Of a stretch of DNA of 64,000 bases, positions 29,452-38,613 are shown piece after piece. Numbering within the stretch: position 1 is the stretch's first letter; each line of letters opens with the position of its first letter. Under the pieces are notes generated by a model. That model saw nothing but the letters and a program-made list of their open reading frames with translations, had not been told where the DNA came from and did not search any database. A program made the translations under genes and the position numbers. The stretch comes from an uncultured Burkholderiales bacterium (GTDB lineage: Bacteria; Pseudomonadota; Gammaproteobacteria; Burkholderiales; Burkholderiaceae_C), in the NCBI GenBank assembly GCA_903876885.1, contig CAIRBP010000004.1, forward strand, positions 91,207 to 155,206, given 5' to 3'.

Positions 29452-30090
29452 TTATTTATTGACAAGCTCAGACAACGCAACATCGATAAACTCAGACCAA
29501 CGCTCTCGCTTACATACCGAGAACACAAACTCTTGCCCCTCGGTTGTGATGATTTGAAATTGATCTCCCTTAATACTAAAACCAAGCTCTGCGCTCTGCG
29601 ATCTTACTCGGCAGTACGGAATTGAGATTACATTTGAATTAACAAAGTAACTCTCCGGGGTAAATACAAGTCCATCGGCCATCAAATATAGCCATCCACC
29701 AATAGTAGCAGCGGGACCAATCAAGGAGGCCGGTCCGTGAGCTCTAATTTCTTTATTTCGGTCAGTCAGGGAAAGGGACTTAAGAATTTTGTGCGTATTC
29801 TTGTAATGAATTAAAAACGTCCAAGCAAATAAGATTAGGACGAAACTAGCATATTTGATAGGTTGAGCAAAAATGTATACCAATAGAGCAAAGACGATTC
29901 CGGCAACCAAAAGGGTTGATAAAAATGCTTTTGATAAATCCATCTGTAAGAAAATTGAGTCGGAGAAAAAACTCACAATATCCTTGGCTCTCCAAACCTC
30001 GCCGGCAACGCTTGGCAATAGCTTGATGCCACAGTTCTCACAATAAGCATTGTCTTCATCGTTGGGGTGATGGCAGATGTTGCAGTTCAT
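29452..30090 (-). CDS. Membrane protein with N-terminal zinc ribbon (locus A)
   Basis: MNCNICHHPNDEDNAYCENCG (CX2C-X10-CX2C) followed by hydrophobic segments. Confidence 0.7.
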   Translation of the reverse strand: MNCNICHHPNDEDNAYCENCGIKLLPSVAGEVWRAKDIVSFFSDSIFLQMDLSKAFLSTLLVAGIVFALLVYIFAQPIKYASFVLILFAWTFLIHYKNTHKILKSLSLTDRNKEIRAHGPASLIGPAATIGGWLYLMADGLVFTPESYFVNSNVISIPYCRVRSQSAELGFSIKGDQFQIITTEGQEFVFSVCKRERWSEFIDVALSELVNK

Positions 30091-30122
30091 AGCTTAGGTT
30101 CTTTATTAGACTAACAGTCGTC

Positions 30123-31958
30123 TTATTCTTTTTCGTTACTTGTACGTTTTTTAGAAGTCGTTTTTTCAGCAGATTTTTCCTCGCCTTTTTCCCGCTCCGA
30201 AGATTTGGAATTAGCCTTTTCTTTACCATGCTCGCCGCCTTTTTCAGACTTGTCTGACTTCTCAGACTTTTCTAAGCGTTCTTTTTCATTCTCTTTATTC
30301 TCTTTGCTTTTATCGGAGGGCTCTTTATCTTGTGCAGACTTGGGCTCATCCTTAGCTATGCCTTTTGCAGGCTCTTCGACCTCGGATTTTGAGCTTTCTT
30401 TCTCGCTGTGTTCATCTTCAGATTTATCTTTGAGCTTTAAAGATTCCTCGACCTTTTTCTTATGTAGCTCAGCCTTAACGTCTTGAGCTGCATAATAGTT
30501 GTAAACACTAAAGCCACCTAGCAACAGAGTCAGTCCACACAGGAATCCAACAAACCACATTACAACAGTGTCACTGATCGAACTGGACTCAGTCGACTTA
30601 GTTTTAACTACATTTTTCACCTGGGCCTGGGCCTGGGCCTGCGATGCTGCTAATTGCTCTTGTTGTTTCCTAAAATTAATATTAAACGAGTTCATCGTCT
30701 TTATCAAAGCTGGATCGATAGTTAATCCACTTAGAAGTTCTTGTTGCTGCTGGAGTTGCGCCCTAATCTCATTTACCGCTGTTGCCATAGCACGGTTTGC
30801 AGTTTGCGCTGCCGACTGCGCCTGAGCTTGGCTTGCCAATTGACCATTTACGAAATTTTCAATGTTTTGTATCTTAAATGTTAATGCAGCAACTACTTCA
30901 TCAAAAGCAGCTGTTGATTTAACAATATTATTTTGCTGAGTGTTGTATAAATTAACAATTCCAGTCTGTATCTTCTTAAACTCAGCAGACAAAATAGCCT
31001 GCATATCATCTGAATTCTTACCAACCAGGGATTGGGCACTATTAGTCCAAAATGCTTTTAACTCCTCTAACTGAGCTGCAATATCTGTCCTTAGCTGATC
31101 CATTTTGGAATTGACTCCCTGCATATCTACAGCAGGAGCAACTAGTGCAGCTTGGGCAGCTTGGGCCGTGTGAATTCTTTGAGCCAAGGCTTGAGCGGTT
31201 GCGTGAACGTCACCCTTGATATCAGCAACTTTTGCGCCCATCTCTTGACGCATACCGTCTATAGCAGTGCGAAGTTCATCCAAACTTGCTCCAAATTCTG
31301 CCGTTAACACTGGAATTGGATTGTTCAAAATTGGGGCTAATTGCTCAATATTTACAGGCGCTTCTGAAACAGGGTGATTAGTCTGTGGCAATTGAACTGT
31401 AGCGCCTACTGGCGCATCAGGGTGAAGCTCAGTGCTTGCATGGACAGGTTCTTGTGCAGATACAGTGTGCGCCTCATGGGCAACAGTTTCTATGACGTGA
31501 GCCTGCGGGGTAGAGACGTCTGATGCCTCGAGTGCTGAGGCTTGAGTTAATGTTGACAAAGGCTCTACCTCTGGTGCGTGCTCACTCAGGTGCTCAGCGC
31601 TATGATGAATTTCACTGGGATTATCATGTTGTATATCATGATGCTCGTGCGATTGAACTGCAGCATCTATCAGTGAATCAAGATTATCTTGGTGATTAAC
31701 ATTCAAATTCGATAAATGATCCGGTTGCGAATGAGAATGCTCAACTGCTGGATTAGCTTCAATTGATTCTGCTTGAACGGATACGGACTCAAGTTGAGCG
31801 CTCACCACCGCAGCGCTTTGCTCTGTGGCGAGAAACGCCAGGGCAGCTGCGGCAGAGGCCTCAGCTTGAATTTTTTTGGAGAAATTCAGAAAAGCACCAC
31901 ATTTCCCGCAAAACTTTGCGTTTAGATTAACGGGTTTACCGCAGTGATCACAATTCAT
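30123..31958 (-). CDS. Zinc-ribbon / long coiled-coil / single-TM protein with Lys-Glu-Ser-rich tail (locus A)
   Basis: MNCDHCGKPVNLNAKFCGKCG; His-rich segment; Ala/Gln-rich helical region; TM VVMWFVGFLCGLTLLLGGFSVYNYY; charged low-complexity C-terminus. Confidence 0.7.
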   Translation of the reverse strand: MNCDHCGKPVNLNAKFCGKCGAFLNFSKKIQAEASAAAALAFLATEQSAAVVSAQLESVSVQAESIEANPAVEHSHSQPDHLSNLNVNHQDNLDSLIDAAVQSHEHHDIQHDNPSEIHHSAEHLSEHAPEVEPLSTLTQASALEASDVSTPQAHVIETVAHEAHTVSAQEPVHASTELHPDAPVGATVQLPQTNHPVSEAPVNIEQLAPILNNPIPVLTAEFGASLDELRTAIDGMRQEMGAKVADIKGDVHATAQALAQRIHTAQAAQAALVAPAVDMQGVNSKMDQLRTDIAAQLEELKAFWTNSAQSLVGKNSDDMQAILSAEFKKIQTGIVNLYNTQQNNIVKSTAAFDEVVAALTFKIQNIENFVNGQLASQAQAQSAAQTANRAMATAVNEIRAQLQQQQELLSGLTIDPALIKTMNSFNINFRKQQEQLAASQAQAQAQVKNVVKTKSTESSSISDTVVMWFVGFLCGLTLLLGGFSVYNYYAAQDVKAELHKKKVEESLKLKDKSEDEHSEKESSKSEVEEPAKGIAKDEPKSAQDKEPSDKSKENKENEKERLEKSEKSDKSEKGGEHGKEKANSKSSEREKGEEKSAEKTTSKKRTSNEKE

Positions 31959-31973
31959 AAGTTCACCTGGTCA

Positions 31974-32603
31974 TTAAAAACTAGCAATTACAAAACACGG
32001 TGCATAGTTGGCAGCATCGGTCTTGCTTTTTTCACAGGCCTTTAAGGCCTCTTTCTCTGCAATTTGCTTACTCTTTTGCTCTTCAACAATGGCACAGTTA
32101 CCAGCGTTACCATCAAAACTGTAAGTAAATGCGCGGTGATTTCCAGTGAAATCTCCCTTCCTCAAATACTTTGCGTAAAGATTCTTGCACTGCCCAATCA
32201 GTTTTGGGCGGTATTTAGACTTGATGGTGCCCGGTTCCAACGCCTCCGCCTCTTCAGCAGCCTTATTCTCTTTTTCGTCCCGTGAAGCAACCTCTTTAGC
32301 TCCAAGTTCATTTTCTGACTCTTTTAATGCTAATTTTGTCGTTTCTTGGCCTTTGTGACTGCCTTTTTCGCCGTCTTTTGAACCTTCATGCGCCTTCGTA
32401 GCCGTTTTTTCCTCCGCCAAAGCCCCCTCAGAGGTCGTTGCGGTCTGGGTCACTCGAGCTAGTTCCTCGGGACTTAACTCCTCATCTTCCAATAGCGTCG
32501 TTAGGCCATCTAACAAGTTTGAGCTGTACAAATAAAAACCAGCGTTTGCACATGCTAGTACTAGCGCTAATATCAGTAACCAAATCTTTAATGAGTTACT
32601 CAT
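31974..32603 (-). CDS. Membrane-anchored protein with charged linker and small Cys-containing C-terminal domain (locus A)
   Basis: N-terminal TM IWLLILALVLACANAGFYLY; linker rich in K/E/A; C-terminal CKNLYAKYL...GNCAIVEEQ...ALKACEKSKTDAANYAPCFVIASF. Confidence 0.65.
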   Translation of the reverse strand: MSNSLKIWLLILALVLACANAGFYLYSSNLLDGLTTLLEDEELSPEELARVTQTATTSEGALAEEKTATKAHEGSKDGEKGSHKGQETTKLALKESENELGAKEVASRDEKENKAAEEAEALEPGTIKSKYRPKLIGQCKNLYAKYLRKGDFTGNHRAFTYSFDGNAGNCAIVEEQKSKQIAEKEALKACEKSKTDAANYAPCFVIASF

Positions 32604-32663
32604 ATTAAAGCTCTTAACTTTACTTTATTGATCGTAAATGGATCATGCTTCATAAATAGTACT

Positions 32664-33071
32664 TTAGACTTTCACTCTTTTGGTTGCCGCAGCGTTGAGG
32701 ATTTCAACATAAGCTAGCCAAGAAATAACTTCGTTCATCATTTTATTAAAAACCAAAGTGTCACTTACACCATTAAAGATACATTCCATAATATTGGCAT
32801 AAACAAAGGCTGGATTCATTTGAAAATTAGAATCGCCTTCTTGAATAACCGTCTGCTGGCGCCTATAGTCGCTCACCATTTGAACAAGCGATTCCCCTAA
32901 ACTGTCGTGGTAAAGATTTCTTTGCTCGTTCAAATCACTCCAAATTTTCTCTCCGACTTGAATTTGAAAAGGCTTATCCCGAACTTTTAAATCATTAAAA
33001 GTACTTTGAAATGTTTTATAAACATTTTCCTTAGTGACGGTTTCAAATAATTTCATAATGTTTAAGTCCAT
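32664..33071 (-). CDS. Small hypothetical protein, first gene of locus A
   Basis: 135-aa ORF co-directional with and 60 bp upstream of the next locus A gene. Confidence 0.6.
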   Translation of the reverse strand: MDLNIMKLFETVTKENVYKTFQSTFNDLKVRDKPFQIQVGEKIWSDLNEQRNLYHDSLGESLVQMVSDYRRQQTVIQEGDSNFQMNPAFVYANIMECIFNGVSDTLVFNKMMNEVISWLAYVEILNAAATKRVKV

Positions 33072-33278
33072 TAACTAATATTCGCACTTACTCTCCAATT
33101 CAGCTCAAGTAAGGTATCGACTCTTTAAAGACTTTCTAAATACTAAATAAGTACTCATTTTGCAAATAAAACCTACTTATTTATAAAGCTTTTTAAGGCC
33201 ACTTAGCTCTTACTCATAGAATGTCGAGTCAAAAATACTTAAAACTCAGCCACATAGGCTAATAACCAAAGACAGCAA

Positions 33279-33902
33279 ATGAGCAATTCAATACACTTTT
33301 ACAAACCCTCTGAGGGGCACGGACTGCCACACGATCCCTTCAATGCTATTGTTGGTCCTCGCCCGATTGGCTGGATTTCAAGCAAAAGCAATTCCGGGGT
33401 TTTAAACTTAGCACCTTATAGTTTTTTCAACGCCTTCAATTACATTCCACCCATAATTGCCTTTTCAAGTATCGGGACTAAAGATAGCGTCAGAAATGTG
33501 CAAGAAAACGGAGAGTTCTGCTGGAACCTAGTAACCAAGGATCTGGCAGAACAAATGAACAAGACCTGCGCGCCCGTCGGACCAGAAGTCGACGAATTTG
33601 CTCTTGCAGGACTCACCCCAACACCATCAAAAGAAATATCAGTACCTCGAGTTCTTGAGAGTAAAGTGTCCTTTGAATGCAAAGCAACGCAGATCATTCA
33701 ACTTGAAAACACTCAAGGTGGCAAGGTCAATACCTGGGTTGTATTTGGTGAGGTTGTTGGGGTTCACATCAACCAGTCGCTACTCGTAAACGGGGTCTAT
33801 GACACCGCAAATGCACACCACATTCTCCGTGGTGGAGGACCGGCAGATTATTTTGATGTAACGCCGAACAATTTATTCAAAATGGCTAGACCGCAGGTTT
33901 GA
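33279..33902 (+). CDS. Flavin reductase-like (FMN-binding split barrel) protein
   Basis: HDPFNAIVGPRPIGWISSKSNSGVLNLAPYSFFNAFNYIPPIIAFSSIG. Confidence 0.9.
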   Translation: MSNSIHFYKPSEGHGLPHDPFNAIVGPRPIGWISSKSNSGVLNLAPYSFFNAFNYIPPIIAFSSIGTKDSVRNVQENGEFCWNLVTKDLAEQMNKTCAPVGPEVDEFALAGLTPTPSKEISVPRVLESKVSFECKATQIIQLENTQGGKVNTWVVFGEVVGVHINQSLLVNGVYDTANAHHILRGGGPADYFDVTPNNLFKMARPQV

Positions 33903-33974
33903 GTCAAAGGACACTCTTCGCCGTCAAAACTACAACAAGAGTTTTGGCGCGAAGATGCCCCCCCCGCAATTACA

Positions 33975-34337
33975 CTAATCTTCGTCTGACTCTTCTTGGT
34001 TAAAGACAGAGAAGTGCACATCCTTAAAATCAATCGCAATATAAAAAGACTGCATCAGCGGCTCCTCAGACTCCAAGTAGTACCGCATCTCGTGAAATAT
34101 ATAGAAACACAGTGAGTCTAAGAAAGTCTTGTATTCAGCTAAATCCCCGCTATGAGACCCAACTCTCAGTCGCCAAGGGTGTACGGGATGATTACCCTTT
34201 TTAAAGAAAACCTCACAGTCACGCCCTTTTAACAGCTCTCCGCCCGACTCAATGTCATAAAACAGGCGTGCTTTATAGGTTTTTGCATCTTCATATTGAC
34301 CAAAAATACGTAGCGGAAAAATCCTGACAAATGGCAT
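33975..34337 (-). CDS. Hypothetical protein
   Basis: 120-aa ORF with coding-like composition and acidic C-terminus; no family recognised. Confidence 0.5.
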   Translation of the reverse strand: MPFVRIFPLRIFGQYEDAKTYKARLFYDIESGGELLKGRDCEVFFKKGNHPVHPWRLRVGSHSGDLAEYKTFLDSLCFYIFHEMRYYLESEEPLMQSFYIAIDFKDVHFSVFNQEESDED

Positions 34338-34627
34338 AAGTAAAAAAATTGAAAGTTGTTTTGTTTCTTGAGCTAAAAAACTGATTTTTTTGATCTCTTA
34401 AAGAAAAGCCCTGCTCTAGCAATAAAACTTTTCCTTTATAAGCTCTAATATCACAAGAATCATAATCAAAGCGTAAAAAAACAAGTCTTTTCCCGAGTAA
34501 ATCCACTAATAGATGTGCTCGCAGAAATGGCTAAGATATCAAGCTAATCGTAGCTTAGCTCATTTTCTTGATATTTGTGCTTATGCTACGCTCAAATTTT
34601 TTCAGAGAATGCTAAGGAGCTTGGATC

Positions 34628-35848
34628 ATGCAACAAAGTACCGAACTAAATAGAAGATCTATCGTTAAATCTATCGCTAGTGCGCTTGGCTGGGTTGGGT
34701 TTGGACTCTCGCAATCTGCCTTTTCGCAGTCTGGACCCATCCGTATCGGAGGCACGTTAGCCTTAACTGGTCCATTGTCAGCAACGGGACTTGTACATAA
34801 ATTAGTTGCTGAAATTGCAATCGACGATTTGAACAAAAGGGGCGGATTGCTCGGTCGTAAAGTTGAATACGTTCTCAAAGACGACCAATCTAAACCAGAC
34901 GTAACTCGCACCCTCTACGAGCAACTCATCACAAATGACAAAGTAGATCTCATTATTGGCCCTTATGCAACTCAGGGAATATTGTCAGCTATGGGGGTTG
35001 CAGAGCGCTACAACAAAGTACTCGTTCATCATACATTTGGTATTCCGTCTAAAGCCAAATATGACAAACAATTTCCTATTTGGGCACTTGGTCCAAATCC
35101 TGAGAAAACAGTTCCCACAACTGCTTTTGATGCAGTCGCAGCACTAGCCAAGCCTCCAAAAACGGTTGCAATCGTCACAACAAAATTCGCCTCTGTTTAT
35201 TTCTTATCCACAGGAGCTCGAGATGTAGCAAAAGAAAAAGGCCTCAAAGAGGTACTCTACCTCGAGTGGGATTTTGGCAATCGTGACTTTGGCCCTATAG
35301 CGGCTAGATTAAAGGATGCTGCTCCTGATGTAGTTTGGGTTGGAGATATTGGCGCTGAGGGCAATCAACTCCTAGAGGCATGTAAGAAAATAGATTACAC
35401 CCCTCCTCTTCATATCCATACATTCCCATCACCAGGACTAATGGCACAAGCTCAAGAAACCCAGGGCGCACTAGCTCTATCCTTGTTTGAGGAGCATGCT
35501 CCATTCACTAAGAACAAAGGTGCTGAGTTTTTTGTTAAAGCTTTTCATGAAAAAGCCAAAGCAGCTAACCTTCCCTATCAAGAGGTTGAAGTCCAAGCGG
35601 CTTGCTCCTATGGCGCTTGGCAGTTGATAGAGGCCGCGGTAAACGCCACTAAGAGCCTGGATGACGAAGCGCTCGCCAAGTGGATCAAAGCCAATAAGGT
35701 CGATACTATCGTGGGTAAACTTAGATTTGATGGCCCCTCTAACTACGGAGACGACTTAATGCATATTAAACAACTCCAAAAAGGCGAATGGAAAATGGTA
35801 TACCCAAAAGCCTTTGCAGCTCCTGGGGCAACCATTCAGACAATTTAA
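34628..35848 (+). CDS. Periplasmic branched-chain amino acid-type ABC substrate-binding protein
   Basis: IRIGGTLALTGPLSATGLVHKLVAEIAIDDLNKRGGLLGRKVEYVLKDDQSKPDVTRTLYEQLI. Confidence 0.88.
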   Translation: MQQSTELNRRSIVKSIASALGWVGFGLSQSAFSQSGPIRIGGTLALTGPLSATGLVHKLVAEIAIDDLNKRGGLLGRKVEYVLKDDQSKPDVTRTLYEQLITNDKVDLIIGPYATQGILSAMGVAERYNKVLVHHTFGIPSKAKYDKQFPIWALGPNPEKTVPTTAFDAVAALAKPPKTVAIVTTKFASVYFLSTGARDVAKEKGLKEVLYLEWDFGNRDFGPIAARLKDAAPDVVWVGDIGAEGNQLLEACKKIDYTPPLHIHTFPSPGLMAQAQETQGALALSLFEEHAPFTKNKGAEFFVKAFHEKAKAANLPYQEVEVQAACSYGAWQLIEAAVNATKSLDDEALAKWIKANKVDTIVGKLRFDGPSNYGDDLMHIKQLQKGEWKMVYPKAFAAPGATIQTI

Positions 35849-35860
35849 ACGTAGCTTTTC

Positions 35861-35904
35861 AACACCACAAAGGCTCTAGATACACCTAGAGCCTTTGTGG
35901 TGTT
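35861..35904 (+). promoter_or_regulatory. Intercistronic hairpin between the Liv substrate-binding and permease genes
   Basis: Perfect 19-bp inverted repeat AACACCACAAAGGCTCTAG / CTAGAGCCTTTGTGGTGTT with a 6-nt loop. Confidence 0.8.
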
Positions 35905-35944
35905 AACTACTAGTTTTTTGCATACTCACTTTTAGAAATCTACA

Positions 35945-36796
35945 TTGCCAAGCATTAACCTCATCATTCAATCGGCCGTCTCAGGACTCTTACTGGGTGG
36001 ACTCTACGGGCTTATTGGTCTTGGTTTAGGCCTGTCCTGGGGTTTGCTAGGACAGATCAATCTTGCCCATTTTGCCTTTGTATTCTTATCGGCTTACCTC
36101 AGTTATCAACTAAGTACTACCTTTGAAATAAATCCCTGGTGGGCACTTTGTGTTTTACCACCCGTTTTCTTTTGTATTGGGGCGGGACTGCATGCGCTGA
36201 TTAGACGATTTAAGATGACACCCTTTAATTCATTACTGCTGACCTTTGGGTTAACAGTTATTGTGGATGCATTGATACAGTGGATTTGGACTGCTGATTT
36301 TCGCAAACTCGAATCCGTCTATTCCAACTCCAAGTTAGAGATTGCAGGTATTTACTTCCCCTATGCAGAGTCCCTAAGCTTTGCTATATCTTTGGTTTGT
36401 GCAAGTGCTGTTTACTGGGTCATGAAACGCACGGACATGGGCAAAGCAGTGAGGGCTATAGCCCAAGACCCCCAAATGTCCAGCTCATTTGGTATCAATC
36501 AAAAATTTATAACGATGTGTTTAGCCGGTACTTGCACTGCCCTAGCTGCAATTGCTGGCATCTGCGTGTCACTTATCTTCACGCTAAACCCATCCCAACT
36601 CTATACCTGGATTGGCGTCGTATTTGCTGTAGTAATGCTAGGAGGTCTTGGATCTGCATTTGGTCCCATATTAGCCGGAATGCTGATTGGTGTTTCTGAA
36701 TCTATCACGATGGTTTTTGTAGCTCCGTCATGGGCTCCCATCGTATCTTTTACATTACTAATCGGGTTGTTACTCTTTAGACCGGACAAAATCTAA
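35945..36796 (+). CDS. livH: LivH-like ABC transporter permease (TTG start)
   Basis: GLLLGGLYGLIGLGLGLSWGLLGQINLAHFAF; VMLGGLGSAFGPILAGMLIGVSES. Confidence 0.85.
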   Translation: MPSINLIIQSAVSGLLLGGLYGLIGLGLGLSWGLLGQINLAHFAFVFLSAYLSYQLSTTFEINPWWALCVLPPVFFCIGAGLHALIRRFKMTPFNSLLLTFGLTVIVDALIQWIWTADFRKLESVYSNSKLEIAGIYFPYAESLSFAISLVCASAVYWVMKRTDMGKAVRAIAQDPQMSSSFGINQKFITMCLAGTCTALAAIAGICVSLIFTLNPSQLYTWIGVVFAVVMLGGLGSAFGPILAGMLIGVSESITMVFVAPSWAPIVSFTLLIGLLLFRPDKI

Positions 36797-38613
36797 TGCA
36801 ACTCAAACGAATGCAAACGAAACGTCCCTTATTAAACATCTTAATGCTGGGACTCCTTTTAGCAGCGGTGCCTTGGATTGGACTTTCCGCCTTTTGGCTA
36901 TCCTTTTTTTACCTAATCCTTTACTGGTCGGTGCTGACCTTATCTTGGAACGTCTTTTCAGGCTACTCAGGCTATTTCTCATTTGGTCACGGCGCGTTCT
37001 TTGGCATTGGAATTTATACAGTCGCCTATATGTGCGGTCAGCTTGAGTTAGCTTTTTTACCGATGGTATTGTTGGCAGGAGCTCTTGCAGGTAGTGCCGG
37101 CGTATTACTTGGCGCTTTGGTATTTCGGGTCAAGCGAGTAAGGGGGGAGCTCTTTGCGCTTCTCACCTTAGCTGTTACGTTTATTATCGCAACTGTTGTT
37201 CTAAACACGCCTATAGACGGTGGCCCAGGGGTTTATCTGAACTCGGTTCAAGTCCCTAAACTAGGTCCGTCTACCCCTGCAACTTTCTATCTTTTAATAT
37301 TAATACTTTTCGTTATTGCACTCCTCACCTCAAAGCACATTAGCTCTTCAAAACTGGGATTAGCGTTATTTGCAATTCACGACGATGAGGACGCAGCTGA
37401 AGTGATGGGCGTTCCTACTTTTAAAACTAAGCTCATAGCGCTTTTTATCTCCTCTGCTTTAGCAGGTATTGCAGGGGGTATACATGCGGTATTTGTGTCC
37501 TACGTGACAGCCAATGAGGTATTTTCGATCAACGTACCACTTTTTGTAGTTTTAATGAGCATTTTAGGTGGTGCTAGGCACTGGGCTGGTCCGGCGCTTG
37601 GCGCCGTAGTCATCACTTCGTTGCAGTATGTTTTTACGATTGGTGATAATGCTTTAGTCGGCAAAATGGCGCTTGGATTAATTTTGATACTTGTCATTCT
37701 CTTTAAGCCCGAGGGCTTCTTGGGAAAATTGGCAAAAGCCAATAACAAACGCTCAGCCAGACTCATTGCAGACTCGTACGGAGTTAGTTCAAGCTCCGTA
37801 ACCCATGACACCCCCACACACTTTCAAGTTGATCACCATCATACTCATGCAAGTGATCATCCTAGCAAAAGACTTCATCCCAAAGCGGTTCTTTTGAAGG
37901 CTGAAGATCTTTGTATGAGCTTTAGTGGACTGAAGGTGCTTCAAAATCTAAACCTTGAAATTTATCAAGGAGAAATCTTAGGTTTATTGGGTCCAAATGG
38001 CTCAGGCAAATCAACCTTTATTAACGTTGTTAGCGGTCACTACAGGTCAACATCTGGCAAGCTTAGCTTTGCGGGCATGGAGCTATCGGGTCTAAATGCT
38101 CACACCATTGCACAACAAGGTATAGCTCGGACTTACCAAATACCAAGACCTTTTGCTAACCTAACGGTATTTGAAAACACAAGACTTGTAGCCTCTTATG
38201 CTAGAGGAATTTCTTTAAGCCAAGCAACACCTTTTGCAATCCAAGCACTTGAAATGGTGGGGCTTGCCTCAAAGATAGATGTGCTTCCACAGGACTTAAA
38301 CCTACATCAACGTAAGTTTCTCGAGTTTGCAAGAGCCCTCGCCGCAAAACCAAAACTACTCATGCTTGATGAGGTCTTATCGGGTCTCACGCCCAGCGAA
38401 ATTCAAAGTGCGATTGATTTAATTCTCAACATCAAGGCGCAGGGTACAACTATCCTTTTCGTCGAACACGTTATGAGTGCGGTTATGGCTCTTGCCGACA
38501 GAATTGCAGTGATTAATTACGGACAACTATTGGCACAAGGGGACCCACAAGAGGTAATGCGAAATCCTGAGGTCATCACCGCGTATTTGGGTAAGAAATT
38601 AGATCATGCTTGA
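36796..38613 (+). CDS. Fused LivM-like permease and LivG-like ATP-binding protein
   Basis: FSGYSGYFSFGHGAFFGIGIYTV permease part; LLGPNGSGKSTFINVVSG and LLMLDEVLSGLTPSE ATPase part. TAATG overlap with livH. Confidence 0.9.
   Translation: MQLKRMQTKRPLLNILMLGLLLAAVPWIGLSAFWLSFFYLILYWSVLTLSWNVFSGYSGYFSFGHGAFFGIGIYTVAYMCGQLELAFLPMVLLAGALAGSAGVLLGALVFRVKRVRGELFALLTLAVTFIIATVVLNTPIDGGPGVYLNSVQVPKLGPSTPATFYLLILILFVIALLTSKHISSSKLGLALFAIHDDEDAAEVMGVPTFKTKLIALFISSALAGIAGGIHAVFVSYVTANEVFSINVPLFVVLMSILGGARHWAGPALGAVVITSLQYVFTIGDNALVGKMALGLILILVILFKPEGFLGKLAKANNKRSARLIADSYGVSSSSVTHDTPTHFQVDHHHTHASDHPSKRLHPKAVLLKAEDLCMSFSGLKVLQNLNLEIYQGEILGLLGPNGSGKSTFINVVSGHYRSTSGKLSFAGMELSGLNAHTIAQQGIARTYQIPRPFANLTVFENTRLVASYARGISLSQATPFAIQALEMVGLASKIDVLPQDLNLHQRKFLEFARALAAKPKLLMLDEVLSGLTPSEIQSAIDLILNIKAQGTTILFVEHVMSAVMALADRIAVINYGQLLAQGDPQEVMRNPEVITAYLGKKLDHA

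Noticed and set aside
30205-30486. Ser/Phe-rich plus-strand ORF opposite the charged tail of the locus A protein
   Set aside because: Mirror translation of Lys/Glu/Ser-rich repeats on the other strand.
30621-30641. CTGGGC short tandem repeat
   Set aside because: Three 6-bp units encode an Ala-Gln run in a coiled-coil region; too short to treat as a separate element.
33916-33954. Imperfect hairpin CTTCGCCGTCAAAACT...AGTTTTGGCGCGAAG
   Set aside because: Probably a degenerate terminator between convergent genes, but the stem is interrupted and there is no clear T-run, so it is not listed as a feature.
34291-34506. 71-aa minus-strand ORF upstream of the 33975 ORF
   Set aside because: Composition looks like random translation of AT-rich DNA and it overlaps the start of the better ORF at 33975-34337.
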